Part shown: positions 48,088 to 59,536 of the stretch, piece by piece
How positions within the stretch are numbered: position 1 is the stretch's first letter
Layout: every line of letters starts with the position of its first letter
Source: Verticillium longisporum
Taxonomy: Eukaryota; Ascomycota; Sordariomycetes; Glomerellales; Plectosphaerellaceae
Assembly (NCBI GenBank): GCA_019188255.1
Contig: JAETXT010000007.1
Coordinates: 2,170,001-2,234,000, forward strand
DNA length: 64,000 nucleotides
Direction: 5' to 3'
Notes under the pieces: generated by a model
Database searches by the model: none
Told to the model about the DNA's origin: nothing
The model's input: the letters and a program-made list of their open reading frames with translations, nothing else
Made by a program: the position numbers and the translations under genes

Positions 48088-49777
48088 CTAGGCCTCGCCA
48101 GGTCGAAGGTCACGGCCGGAGGCCATGGCGCCGCTGGAGCCGCCGAGCACACCGCCAGTGGCAGGACCCTTTTGAGAGGCGGGAGCATTATTCCAGGAGA
48201 GGTATGTATGGTCTCCAAGCTTTCTGCAAGGGAGGGTTAGATATCATGGCAACACTGGAACAGCTCAGTTGCTACAGGGGGCGGGGGCTACCTTGGCTTC
48301 AAGAGGTGAGTGACGGTGAAGACGCCACCGAGGACAATACACAGGCCACCGACGACCACGTATGCGATTCCAAGGAAGTTGTTACGGCCACCCATGACGG
48401 TACGAGTGGAGATGACGATGGACTTGGAACCCTTGTATGCCTTGGTTGGGAAGTCTGCGTCCACATGTTAGTTTCTCTGACGTCCCATACCAACATTGGC
48501 TCGGACAAAGGACTGACTGTCGGTGATGTTAACCTGGTAGGTTCCAGCTCGCATGGGCTCGTCGTCATTGCGCTGATACAGCTTGCTGAACTCGGGCAGA
48601 CCGGCTGTACGCATCCAGACCTGGAAAGCCTGCCACTCGCTCAAGTCGGGAGGACGGTTCTGTTCAGTGTACTTGGGGAATGTTTTACGCCAGTTGGGAG
48701 GCGGCATGATGGTCGAGGGGTCGTACTTGGTGTTGCCGTAGAGGTCCCTGTCGGAGGCCCAAGCAATCCTGCTGTTGTCCTTCATTTCGTAGATAGCGCT
48801 GTCCTCATTGGAGCCCTGGAGATTCTGCTGCAGAGGCGAAGTGAACGTGTCGTTGAACATCGAGTTGGCGATGAGGCCGCATGGGTAGATGGGCAGTCCA
48901 TTGTCCCGGTCAAAGGCGACCTCTTTGGTGCTACCACAGTCGGAGCCGTTGATCGAGTTGGAGCTCTGAGCATCGCCTTTCAGCTGATCGGCGTAGAAGG
49001 ACGAGACATATCGACGATGGTTCTGATAGAAGTTGGTGAGATGGTAGTAGAAGAGCACAGGCGGGCCCATGTCCTCTGGAATGGTAAATTCGACGGTGCA
49101 GATGGTGCCTGAGTAATTTTGACCGCGTGCTGGTTGCACGTTAACGTCCTCGTATTTCCTCCATCGGGCAACCTTGGTGTCGTTACCGCCCTTGAAGGCG
49201 TTGGAGATGTGTTTAGAGGGCATGGTATCAAAGTCGCTAGTCGGCGCATCGTTGAGACAGTCTGAGTAGTCAATCCGGATTTCCTGGACCTGTGTATCCC
49301 ATTTGTGAGTAATTGTTGCGACCGGAACCTGCGGGGTTCTCGAGAAGAGGATCGTACCTCGGAGCTGGCGTAGAGTAGCAGACCTCCAATGGGAGCGAAA
49401 ATGATGCCGATGGTGAAAAACAGGGGCAGCACCGTCTTGGGTGTCAGGATGGGCCTGGATGGTGTTGTTGGTCAGTCTCGTCGTGGAAAGTCGAAGCGCA
49501 TCCATGTTCGGTCGCCTTGGTGGAAAGGGCGGACTCACTGCCATGCCTTCAACCGCTGCTGCCGAAACGCAGTGTCTAAATACCAAGCAGAAGTATCAGC
49601 AACCTGTCGCCCTGCCTAGACTGGGCCTGGCAGCCACTTGTTTGCACCGCAGACACATGTCCGGAGCTTCCACGTACTTGCGGGACGGCGACTCTTCTTC
49701 TTGTCCGAGTTCTTGTCATTCGAATCGTGCGACCGGATCGAGTCGGCCTGACCCACATCGGATGGTGATTCGGGCAT
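48088..49777 (-). CDS. Cdc50/Lem3 family subunit of P4-ATPase phospholipid flippase
   Basis: Chaperone and partner of Drs2/Dnf-type flippases that keep phospholipid asymmetry in Golgi, endosome and plasma membranes. Six exons (49777-49678, 49575-49539, 49454-49358, 49289-48518, 48454-48292, 48223-48088) with introns of 102, 84, 68, 63 and 68 bp give 434 aa; exon 2 is only 37 bp. Membrane helix 1 is [20 protein letters not shown] and helix 2 is [19 protein letters not shown], with a large luminal loop between. The loop carries family motifs ([39 protein letters not shown]) and Asn-glycosylation sequons such as NGS and NDT. The N-terminal tail [20 protein letters not shown] matches the cytosolic tail of the family. 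All junctions keep frame. Paralogue (CDC50 versus LEM3) not assigned. Confidence 0.95.
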
Positions 49778-50422
49778 TATGAAGGTGGTGTTTTTGCGCG
49801 ACGCGCGCTTTGTGGTGGGAGGTAGGAAGCGTCGTTTTGATCACAAGCTTCGTCGTGGTCGCGAAGAAGATGCAATGTCAGGGTCGCAGCTGTCCACCCA
49901 GAGTCTCGAAATGTCCAGGTTGGCGGAGCGGGCGGGTCCTCGAGTGCCAGGCGACGACTACAGTGGAGCGTCAGCGTCCATCAGTACCTACCAGGTAAGG
50001 TATGCCAAAAAGGGAAGAGCCAGGACCAGGACCAGGACCGCCTTCGGTGAAAGGTAGAGAGCGAAGGGGCGCCCAGGTGGTGACGGGCGCGGGCGCAGGC
50101 GCAGGCGCAGGCGCGGCACGCACGCGGAGGTACCCAGGCCTCGCTCGATGTGGCGGAGCCAGCCAAGCACAACGGCACAGGCCTCTGACGGCCCCTATCA
50201 AGGGCCCGGTGGTCCGTCGCTGACTGGCTGCCCCGCCAGGCAGTAGCATTCCTTGCCAAGTTGTGATGAATTGGCTCTCCAACCCTCTCTCGCTTCCTTC
50301 ATCACACATCTTCTTCGTGCTCGTTAAATCACGATATCGATTGACATGCCATGCATGCATGTCTTCACTGATTAACGAAGCGTGAAAAAAGAGAGCCGCT
50401 TATGGGAGAGAGGCAAAAGCAA
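49778..50422. other. Spacer with short 6-bp repeats, upstream of CDC50-like gene
   Basis: No supported gene. Contains two short hexamer repeats and lies between the CDC50-like start and the tRNA gene. Confidence 0.5.
50020..50117. repeat. Two short hexanucleotide repeats
   Basis: (CCAGGA)n with three copies at about 50020-50038, and an imperfect (GGCGCA/GGCGCG)n array at about 50084-50117. Both are in the spacer upstream of the CDC50-like gene. Confidence 0.75.
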
Positions 50423-50494
50423 TTCCGAACCAGGGAATCGAACCCTGAGCCTGACGGTGAGAGCGTCAAATGTTAGCCATTACACCAGTTCGGA
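50423..50494 (-). tRNA. tRNA-Glu (anticodon CTC)
   Basis: 72 nt, no intron, CCA not encoded. The acceptor stem TCCGAAC pairs fully with GTTCGGA, followed by discriminator A. The anticodon stem TGACG/CGTCA encloses loop CTCTCAC, giving anticodon CTC (Glu, GAG codons). The T arm CAGGG-TTCGATT-CCCTG is perfect, with internal B-box GGTTCGATTCC; the D arm contains TGGTGTAATGGCTAACA, matching the A box. It lies 107 bp downstream of the MEIOB-like gene's stop on the same strand. Confidence 0.95.
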
Positions 50495-50601
50495 TTGTTG
50501 ACTTTTAACCCGTCATAGTTAGGTGATATTCTTTACTAGCACTTGTCCCTCGCCTCGCATCTCTTCCGTGAATATCAAATGGGGTGAGCAGGATCTCCTT
50601 A

Positions 50602-52329
50602 TTACCATTCCACTCCAAGTATACACAGTCTCTCGATCGCAGGCGCCCATCCAAAAGTGAGTGTGACGCGAGAATACAACAACTGATCCTCAATGCTTCT
50701 GATCGACTGAGCCCCCTTTTCTGTCAGTTTGACCCAGATTTGATCCATGTTAGTACAATTTGGGTGATCGCCAACGACAGTCCCAGGACTTGCAGCGTCG
50801 GATTGCAGGTCGTTGGTTTGCTGGTAACTCGTTGCATCCCCATCGGGCAGAAGGAGCTGTTTCCATGCATCAAGACTCCACATCAGTTTGCCCTTCTCGA
50901 TGCAGCCTGTTTCATCCACCAATGTGCCCATGATCCGAGGGTTGAAAGACAGATGCTGAGGGGACCGGCAGTTTTGGCACGTAGCCATGCTAATGTTGGC
51001 ATAAAGGGGCACTCCACAACTAGCCCAGCCGTCAGTTGATCGGAAACTAAGATTTAGGAAAAGGGTAGGAGCGAAAGACGTCCGTTCATACCATTCAGTA
51101 CAGCAGAGCATCTTTCTCTGCCACAAACTGGTCAATTCCATATCCACAATGATGAGACTGAGCTTGCCAGTAAACTCCAACTGAGAATCGCTGCGGACAA
51201 ATTCGTCTACCTCAGCAACAGTAAACAAGGCCCGGATGGGACCATTGACAGCTTCCTCCGCATTCCATATGTTGTCCGGGAAAGCTATACACACAGCCTC
51301 TTTCTTCAGTCGGTCCTTTGCCCATCTTCGAAGCCAGTCGGCATCGGGGCCTCGGGGCTCTACGTCAACCAACGTGGCGTTGTCGATGCCGATGCCGATA
51401 TTGACCTGACCACCGCTACCGCGACGGTTCTGTCGCTTGGGGTTTACGATGAGCAGGATAGTCTTGTTCGGTGTCCATGCTCGAGCCGAGTTGATTTTGT
51501 CCTCCCATAAAGTGAAGACACAACTCCCGGTGTTGTCGCACACGATCACCTCTATGAGTTCCAAGAACTCGTCTCTTCCAGCCTTCCTCACCTGTCGCCG
51601 CCTACCAACGCTGCTGACGCAAACAAGCAGCATGACGCCACGGACGTCGTCGTGTCCAGTCTTACCGTAAGTACCCAGCGTCATCAGGTCAGGAAGAGGT
51701 CTCAGGGGTTCATCGGAAAGTCCGGACCCTAACGGGACTCGATGAAGCATGTCATTCTCGCTTGTGTCCTCAAAAAACCGAATGAATTGCTTCGTTCCCC
51801 GCTCAGGATTGACACTGGTGCAGCTCGTCATGTAAGGGATGGTGCAGGGAGTCGACGAAGGGGTTCCAATGTATGTAGCCCAGACAGTAACGAGCCTTCC
51901 AAGGACGAACGTGGCGACGGGTATGCCAATTGGCGTCAATTTGACCTGTGAAAAGAATCAGTTACCGAGCTGCACCATAGGTCACAACAGCAGCGTTGCT
52001 GCAGGACTCACACCAAGAACGCCAGTGTCATCCTTGATGACTAGAAAGTGCCATGGCCTTGAGTATTGCCCGCCTATCTTGTCCACCTCTGAGGGCCTAT
52101 AGTTGACAATGCGACCCGAAAAAGAGATGTTTCCCGGCCCGGGAACGATGTCAGTAATCGAAATTTCCCTGTATGTGACGGTTGGTCTCCAGGCTCGAGC
52201 AAGAGGGCTGGTGGGTGCGTCAAGTTCTTCCTGTGTGAACCCGTCAGGATGTGGTACTTTAGTAGGGTTTGCACTGCCTAGAACTGCAATCGGCTTGGTG
52301 AAAAACGACTGAATAGACGGCGAGGACAT
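50602..52329 (-). CDS. MEIOB/RPA1-like OB-fold single-stranded DNA-binding protein
   Basis: Predicted ssDNA-binding protein with RPA1-type OB folds, most like animal MEIOB in order and motifs. Exons 52329-52012, 51945-51092 and 51019-50602 (introns 66 and 72 bp) give about 529 aa. N-terminus MSSPSIQSFFTKP resembles a degenerate PCNA-binding box. An OB fold is seen in ITDIVPGPGNISFSGRIVNY and WHFLVIKDDTGVLGV; a second in LELIEVIVCDNTGSCVFTLW, followed by TPNKTILLIVNP. The 72-bp intron (GTATGA...CTAG, branch-like CTGAC) is a multiple of three, so the frame stays open without splicing. Removing it brings CTEC next to CGVPLYANISMATCQNC, a CxxC...CxxC zinc ribbon as in RPA1 and MEIOB. A meiotic role is inference; a general RPA-like protein is the alternative. 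Confidence 0.72.
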
Positions 52330-53016
52330 GTTGGCCGGCAGAGAAGTGATCTTCCTTACGGACTTCCTTGACTGGGGTGCTTGCTCAAATCGAGGGACGG
52401 TCGTTAGAGGAACGTATTTTGAAAAGTAAGGGATCATAAAGATTATACAAGGGCTTAGTACAAGGCACCTAACATGGGGAATTCTTGACTTGGTGAGTAC
52501 AATCTTATGGGTTGGCGGTGGCAGCTCGTGTTCGTTTGGCAGGTGGTCCAGTTGTGCCTTCCTGCTCTGTGCCAACGGAAGCGGGGTAGAGTAGGTACTT
52601 GGCCAGCAGATGCATCACGATTCGGCAGTCACATTAAAGGAGCAAACGGTTACAGGGCATGGATCTATTTGTCTGAGATCATTGGCCGTTTGGTTGTGTG
52701 TGATGATACAATGGTGAACTGCCGTCACCTTTCGTCGAGATCGTCAAGCGCCAGTGGTTTCCACCGCCGAGGCATGTTATGAAACAAGACAAGAGGACGA
52801 GACAACTTGTTCCTCATCGCGCTTGATCCCGTTCCCATTCTTCAAATAGCAAAAGCCAACCGCCGGTACACCGAACCCAGAGGCCCAATCCCCAAGACAC
52901 CCCGTGTGTCGCTGAGACGCCTCCTTTGTCGTGAAAATAGATTTAGTGATAAGTAATACAACAGCCTCGCGCTACCAGTGTTCGTGCCGGCGCCCACCGA
53001 CGCAGGGCGAGGTGGA
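52330..53016. other. Spacer, no supported gene
   Basis: Upstream of the MEIOB-like gene and downstream of the STF2-like gene; no coding signal seen. Confidence 0.5.
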
Positions 53017-53776
53017 TTAGTGCTGGGAGGATTTGCCATCCTCGGAGGATCGGTCACTCTCCGATGTCTCGGTCTTGGCGAGCTCCGCGCCGACATCGTC
53101 TTCAGTAGGGCCGTGAAGGCTCTCCTCAAAGACGGGCTCGGGCTCGTTCACGTCAAACTTGGTCCGGAATGACAGGAGCTGGTTGGCGTAGCCAGTGCTG
53201 TTGGAGCGGCGACGGGGGTTGGCAAATGAAAAGTCTTCATCAACGATCTCATCGCCAGCATTGCCCCTATGGGAAATTCAATGTCAGTCTGTTGTAACCC
53301 ATGTCATCCGCGTGATGATTTGATGAATGAAGGTGAAGCAGCCTGCGGCTTCCCCGAAACGGGGAACGATTTGATATATGGAATGACTTACCAGTTGGCC
53401 TTTCCACCACCACTCTTCTTCATCTTCTTAGGGTCGACGCCTTCGTGGCCGTGTTTGGCAAAGTAGCGAGGGAGGTGTTCCTGGGGTGCGGCAGTACCGT
53501 CGGCCAGGCCGGCGTGGTCACGGTCGTTGTACTTGTGCGAGCGAGTCACTGGGGCAGGCGTGTTAGCGAAGATCTACATGAATTGGCCCATGGTGTCGGC
53601 GAGTGCTTCGAGAGCGTGCATCCTTGATGCTCTTGATGGAGATTTGATGGACATGCCCAACTGTATGTTGATTGGGATGTTGGGTTGACGCAACCAGAGT
53701 GTCACACCGAGAGGGGTAGGACTCTATGGGATGCGGGGCTCAAGGTTTATGGGAGGAACATGGAGGATGACTTACT
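53017..53776 (-). CDS. STF2-like hydrophilin / HABP4-type small basic protein, split start codon
   Basis: Small hydrophilic protein related to yeast Stf2, linked to mitochondrial ATPase stabilisation and desiccation tolerance. The start codon is split: A at 53776 and TG at 53548-53547, separated by a 227-bp intron (GTAAGT...CCCAG). A second intron of 125 bp (53391-53267) restores KANWGNAGDE, giving 135 aa. The protein reads MTRSHKYNDRDHAGL then a Lys/Gly-rich block with HLPRYFAKHGHEGVDPKKMK, SGGGKANW and VDEDFSFANPRRRSNSTG, ending in an acidic Ser/Glu tail. No ATG compatible with the conserved N-terminus exists in exon 2, and the GTAAGT donor directly follows an A. The upstream exon is otherwise untranslated. 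Confidence 0.85.
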
Positions 53777-54388
53777 GGTGAGAGTGGGAATTGGAGAGAG
53801 GCAGAGAGGACGGGAGGGGTGAGTACTGATGGAGAGTGATTTGGGGAGAGAGACGGATTGGATGATTGCAGTCGAATTGGTCGTGGGATGATGTTGTGAT
53901 TGTGCTGATGATGGAAGAGAGAAGGGCGAGTTGGAGAGGAGAGGAAGTCCAAGGAGGGGGAGCTTTAATAAGAAGACGTTTCCATGTCTGAATGGGTGAT
54001 GGTTCCGGGTTACGTATAGCAACGCCAGCTCATGGGCTACTGCTGCTGCAGCAGCTGCTACCCACCAGACGCTTTGGGCGGGCAGCGAATGAAGCCAGCC
54101 AGCAACCTATCAGATCACGCGATCACCTGGCGAGCTGCCGCCATGGTGCATTGCCAGGGGTGGGCAGCTCAACTGAGAGGGGGTCGCCTCAGGCGGGGAC
54201 AGGGAAAAGGTGGGCAGCGGCAGCGACAGTGCAGGTCCCGCGAGCGTTCCGGATGAGAGGCCGATGGGGTCAGTCGGGGATCGCGTGACCTGACGCAAGG
54301 TAGACGACGAGACGACGGCTGGCGTGGGCCGACTCGCACGACCATGAGGTGGTACCCGTTCCAGACCAGCCGAGCCTTTGTCCGGTCG

Positions 54389-54409
54389 CTCTCTCTCTCT
54401 CTCTCTCTC
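54389..54409. repeat. (CT)n microsatellite
   Basis: An uninterrupted CT dinucleotide run of about ten units. Confidence 0.9.
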
Positions 54410-56028
54410 CGTCTCTTTTTCCTGCCCCCACGTCCGCCATTGGCTTCTCAACGTGGCCGATGTCGGTGCTTGAAAGCCGTCTTCTGCGTTAGATGCACCT
54501 CATTGACGACTAGCAAACGGTTGCCGATAGAATCCAGCAATGGCATCTGCCTCCCAGCTTGACGGAACGCTCTTGCCTGTGAGCAGCCGTGTGACGCAAC
54601 TGGGCCCACTGTAATCCGGGGTCCCAGGTACACAGCTGCGCCCTGAGGCGTGGCGAGAATGCGGGGTAGTGGATACCAGAGTACCTCCAAGACGCTAAAC
54701 CGGTACACTGCCGACCCAGTCTCTTCAGCGTGCTTTGGGGGTACCCTTTCGTCGATAAGAGGTTCCGTCGGCCTCAACAGAATCGCAACATCAAGGTGCT
54801 TCATGACTACAATCATGCCCCTCCCCCGTCGCCGAAAGCGAATCCCACGACTCTAGGTCCATTGACTCATGCTAGATACCTAGACTGTGGATCCGTTGCG
54901 AGTTGTCATTCATGCTGGTGATCTGGGACTATGGCATCTGGGTCCCGCATGTTGCGATGGGTGTGTTCTGGCCACGTCTCAGCCTCAAGTCGCATTTCCT
55001 TGCTCTTCCATGGCCCCGCCGAGCAACGAGGCAGGTGACCTCGCTGCCTTCCTTAGCAGGCAATTGACCAGCTCCGACTGCGGCCGACCCTTGCGGTGAC
55101 TCCATCGTGAGAACCACCTGGACCTCAGATCTTCGCCTCAAATTGCGAGAGTGACTCTTTCCCCCTGGTCCCATGGGCACGCAAAAGGCCACATCGCTCC
55201 TATCCCATCCCATGATAAGCTGCCATGGTGATGCCTTCGTATCTATGGAGTTGTCGGGTACGACGGGACTCCCTTTGTCAAAGAACCCCCCCCCGCTTCC
55301 CAACCTACGAGAAAACAGCCCGACAATTTGTGCCCGAAAGACCTGACTCGCAAAATGTCCGGTTCTGTTGCCTAGCTATCTGGTAGCTTCTGCGCTGTGG
55401 TCGTGAACACGTCATTGGCCAATGGCTTCCAGATGGCCGGTCCCCGCTCCCCCCCTTCACTCGACGATCAAGCTCGGAGAGGGCTGACGGTTAATCGGTG
55501 ATGCGCCGATAAGGATGTTTTAGCAAGACGCCAAATCGCCAGCTCGGCTCCGGCGCCTTTTCCGACCACAGCTTCCCCCCTCTGATTGCGCAATCAGTGT
55601 TTATCACTCGTCCATGCTCCCGGGTGATAGAGGGTCTTGAAACGCCATAATCACCTCATATCATTCATCTCCTCATGCGCATTGTCTTCACTGCGGGGCA
55701 TGAGGGGCATGAACATGCTAGTCACTGCTCACAGCCATATCTGCGTTGTTGCTTTTCACGGCGTTGTTTGCAATTTCTCGGTTTGCCGCTCAACAGGATA
55801 TTACTTCCATGTCGTGGTGTGCCTCACAACAGCCCAGATAGCCAGCCTCCTTCCGTCTGTCCCCATCAGACGTTTAACTCCTTTTGATCCCAAACAAAAA
55901 AAACAAAGCAGGATATCACACAGCCTGCACCCTTTCCCAAAAATAAACCCAGTTCAAACCCATAAGTGTGCGTCCATACGTCATTCGCCAAACTCCAAAT
56001 CGCCTACGTCTTGGCCGAGCCCAGAGGA

Positions 56029-56050
56029 TAGTCGTCGTCGTCGTCGTCCG
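56029..56050. repeat. (GTC)n trinucleotide repeat
   Basis: About six to seven GTC/TCG units in a row, in the non-coding region downstream of the bZIP gene. Confidence 0.8.
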
Positions 56051-56282
56051 TCGAGCTCATACCCCTGCTGTATGCCTGCTCCATGCGGTGCGTCCTACCA
56101 AATTCTTGCTCAGGTACGCCGAAGCTCTGTACTCCTCGATAGCGAGATCGTGACTCGTGCTTCAGCCTGCCGTCTTTCCTGCCAAAGGCTAACGCCGAGG
56201 ATGGTCAGTGCTCCTGGTGCGTACGGTGTCATGAGTGAGCCGGGCGTACTTCATATCTACCCTTGCACCTGTCTTATCTCTT

Positions 56283-57260
56283 TCACAAAGAGAAATCTGC
56301 CATGGTCTGGAAGACAAAGTTGCTTTCGGGCATGTAACTCATATTTGACTGAGAGGCCATCCCACCCATGGTTGGCGTTCCGTACATGGGAATCTGCTGG
56401 TGAGGGTGAGGCTGTCGAGGCCGGCTTTGCATTGCTCGAAGCTTACTGTACTCGGCATGTAGATTTGCGTATGCCTGTCCAAGCGATTCACTCTTCTCCT
56501 TCTGTTCTGACAGCAGCAGCTCAAGATCCTTGATGCGCTGATCCTTCCGTTCGCGATAAGCTCTCTGTGAAGCCCTGTTCTGCGCCCGACGTCGCTTTTG
56601 CAAAGTCAGCCAACAGCCCAAAGGAAAAGCGCCAGAACCGCGGGCAGCAAGGCCAACTGAGAGACTGGCATGTTTTACAGAAGACGTCTTACCGAGAGGA
56701 CCGAGGGAGCTGCGTTTTTATATCTGTTCTCTCGCTTCCTTTTCGCCGTGGGCTTTGCGGTAGCTATTGACGCCGCGATGGACGACGGCGATGCGTACGC
56801 CTCGTCAGTCGACCTTTCTGGTGGGTCGGTTGACATGGGTTGTGGGGAGGCGGTGACGCGCCTCGAACTGAGAGGACTCGGGTACAGAGTGTCGCTGCTG
56901 CCTATGTGTGACATTGTGGATACGTCGAACTATGCAGACAGCTCCGTTAGCTTCGGTGCTTGTTGAGTTTTGGCTGGCAGGCCATCTCCGCCAGCCGTCT
57001 CTGCCTTCACCGTGTCCGGCGTGGTGTCGGAGCGGAACTCCGCAGCCCCACCGTGGCCCGGCAACTGGCCCGAGGAGATCGACAAGTAAAGGCGTAGAGC
57101 GATCGGGTCAGAGGGGACGTACGGCTGATGACATGGAATTTGCGGTCCTGCATGTCGTTGATGAATTCAGGCACTGGTCAGTCTCGTCATAGCCATAACG
57201 AGAATCGAAATCGAGCAGGACATTGGCGTCCACCATGTCGAGTGCCGCCGTGTTCTTCAT
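56283..57260 (-). CDS. AP-1-like bZIP transcription factor
   Basis: Probable DNA-binding regulator. The basic region is RRRAQNRASQRAYRERKDQR and the zipper follows (IKDLELLLSEQKEKSESLGQ, then AYANLHAEYSKL). The NRASQRAYRERK core is of the Yap/AP-1 type. Best model: four exons, 57260-57123, 57064-57011, 56929-56693 and 56594-56283 (introns 58, 81 and 98 bp), 246 aa, all in phase 0. A middle intron (GTGAAG, branch GCTAAC, end GCATAG) removes an otherwise in-frame TAG before FDVSTMSHIGSSDTLYPSPL. A basic KRKREN stretch precedes the bZIP. The last two exons are certain; exon 1 (MKNTAALDMVDANVLLDFDS) is less so, because from about 57168 another frame reads more naturally (EFINDMQDRKFHVIS), hinting at a one-base error. 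Confidence 0.78.
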
Positions 57261-59536
57261 GCTGAAGGCGTCCGCGAGTGGTGTCAGCCTTGGGAGGCCA
57301 AGAGGACGAGTGGCGGCAGTGGGTTGTTTGGTCCTGATCCCTATTCAGATCCGTGATGGCTACAATAGCCGTGTGCCAAGGTAAAGATGCAGTCGAATAG
57401 TTGTCGTTTCTGTGCGGTCTCAAAGGTGAGGCGGAGACATGAAGGGCAGCCTGAGGGCGGCTTAATATATATATGTAGCAGATGTCCAGACAGGACCGAC
57501 TAGGACAGACTGGACAGGACTGGACTGGGCTGTACTTGGGGACTATGCTGGAGAAATGCCATGTCGGTGCGGCCATGACTGGCTTCGGGAAAGTGGCGGC
57601 CATACTGCAGGCAGACACGACACACGCTGGGGGTAAGGTACCATCCCATTCCTTCCACCCCATGTTTCCTCACCCGTCGGCAGTGTTGATCTAAAGCAGC
57701 GATGGACGTGCGATTGATCCGAGAGATGCCCGATTAGAGTGAGGGACGAGGCTCGCGCGTATGCTTGTGCCCAGATCAACTCGGATTGATCTTCGACCGG
57801 TTGTTCCGCCTGCGCTCTAGACGCCAAGTCTATTTCGTGGTCGTGGTTGCTGGCAGAGCCTGATGTCGATTGTCAATCACACCTTGTCGAGGATGAGCGG
57901 GGACTCCGCCATTTGCCCCATCCTCCATTCACGAGAGTGACACCAAGCCTTCACTGCGATCAACAGTGGGCTTCGGCGGGATTGACTTGGTCGGTGTGTT
58001 GAAGCACACAGCCGTCAGTGACTTGTCGAAGGGCGGCCCATGGATGCGACTGACATGGCAAGAGCCAGTAGGTTGAGGGTGTCATTCAACGACAAGGAAG
58101 GGGTGTGAGCGCATAAAGGACAAGGGTGTGATGCAATTGCAATTCCCGACTTTTGGGGGGCTTTTTGGCGGCGCAACTCGAACGCCAGAGGTCAAATCTG
58201 CGGCGCTCGAGGGGGCGAGGAGGGATTTAGGGGGGCGTGTTTGTAGCATGATGCAGGCGATGTTTCCCCAAAGCCCTCCTTGACGAACGGTGCCGCCGGT
58301 TGGCAAGCTGCGCAACCCATGTGTGCTGGAGATGGGATGAGGGGGGGCAGACACCAGAGGTATGCGGAACGGGGATGGAGGACTCTCGACAGCGCCATAG
58401 TATGATGCGGCACACGACGTCTGTACATGTAGCTTGCACTATTCCATGATCCATGGCCCACACGGCTGCTGGGTGGCGGGAAAACAACGTGGTCAATCCA
58501 CCCCCGGTCGACGCAGCCAGTGAGGACGCCACTCTGCCCGTCGGAGCCTCTAAAAGTAGAGACCTACCTGGGCAAGCTGGGGTTGGCGTTGTTGACCTTT
58601 ACTCGCAGCGATGAAATAGGGTAGAATTCCCCCCGAGGTGTGATGGATCCAAGGCAATCGCAGTGCTGTTCAGATTAACCAGTACGGTGCCCGAGGTGTT
58701 GCCCTCGTCAAACAGGAGCGGAATTCCGCCTGCACTCTTTGTGATCTTTCAGCGGCCCTAGTCTGGAAGGGAGCTACGGCCGCCGGATGAAACTTGAGCA
58801 TCCCACTTCCAATTGCAAGACAAACCATACCAGCTCCGACTCCAATGTATCTGCAGGGTCTCGCAGGACCTGGCGTCTGTCACCGTCGCTTCTTCGATCC
58901 GGCCGGCTTTCCGTGTCCCGAAAACATGTGATCTCTGCTGTGATTTGGTCGGACTGTCAAGCCCCTTCTGTGTGCCATAAGCAGACTCTGGCATGCTCGA
59001 TAAGGCACTTTCTCGTGTCACCCAATCATTAGCGCCGCCGTTGTATCACGTCCTCTCGATAGCGTGAGGGAGGGTAAGGTTCATCAGGCTGGAGGAGAGC
59101 CTGGCAATCTGATTTGCTTTATGAGTCAAAATATGACAGTGTTCGTTGCCAGCCCGTTGAGCGCCGAGTTTCAGCGTCGTCGTCTCGCTGCCGGTCTCCT
59201 CGTCCTAACGCCCTTACCTGTGCTGTTGACAGAACCAGTGTTGCTGCACTTCCTATTTGGCACACCCCTCCCTTTCCCAAATGTCATCCCCAGCACAGGA
59301 TGCTATTCGATCCTGTACTCTACGTGAGCGAGAAAATGGCCGCAAAGCTCCGATCTGTGGCTCGCACAGCTTTGGGAAGAGAGGCCTCAACTCGGACATG
59401 TGTCGGAAACGGAGACTGGCATCTTTTTCAAGTTGCGGCTCTAGATCATGACGATCTGCAGTGGAATATCTTGCTCCTAGTTGTTCAAGCCTTTGGTGCA
59501 GCAATGGAGATGTCGGGGGATGTCTCATCGGTACAT
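57261..59536. other. Spacer, no supported gene
   Basis: 2.3 kb upstream of the bZIP gene and downstream of the MGR3-like gene. Frames at 58082-58532 and 59114-59584 have no family features. It contains a TATATATAT stretch near 57466 that could serve as the bZIP promoter. Confidence 0.4.

Larger units (their letters stand above)
53777..56282. other. 2.5-kb spacer, no supported gene
   Basis: Leader and promoter of the STF2-like gene, then spacer. Contains a (CT)n tract at 54389-54409, a CGT/GTC trinucleotide repeat near 56029-56050, and TACCTAG near 54883. Frames at 54448-54816 and 54929-55303 (minus) lack family features; a plus-strand frame running to 56533 overlaps the bZIP gene antisense and is judged spurious. 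Confidence 0.4.

Noticed and set aside
55637..56533. 298-codon plus-strand frame
   Set aside because: Starts at TTG, covers non-conserved spacer and runs antisense through the bZIP domain, which is clearly coding on the minus strand.
56930..56932. In-frame TAG in the bZIP gene as a recoded or edited stop
   Set aside because: A canonical intron with GCTAAC branch site ends exactly at this TAG, so no recoding is needed.
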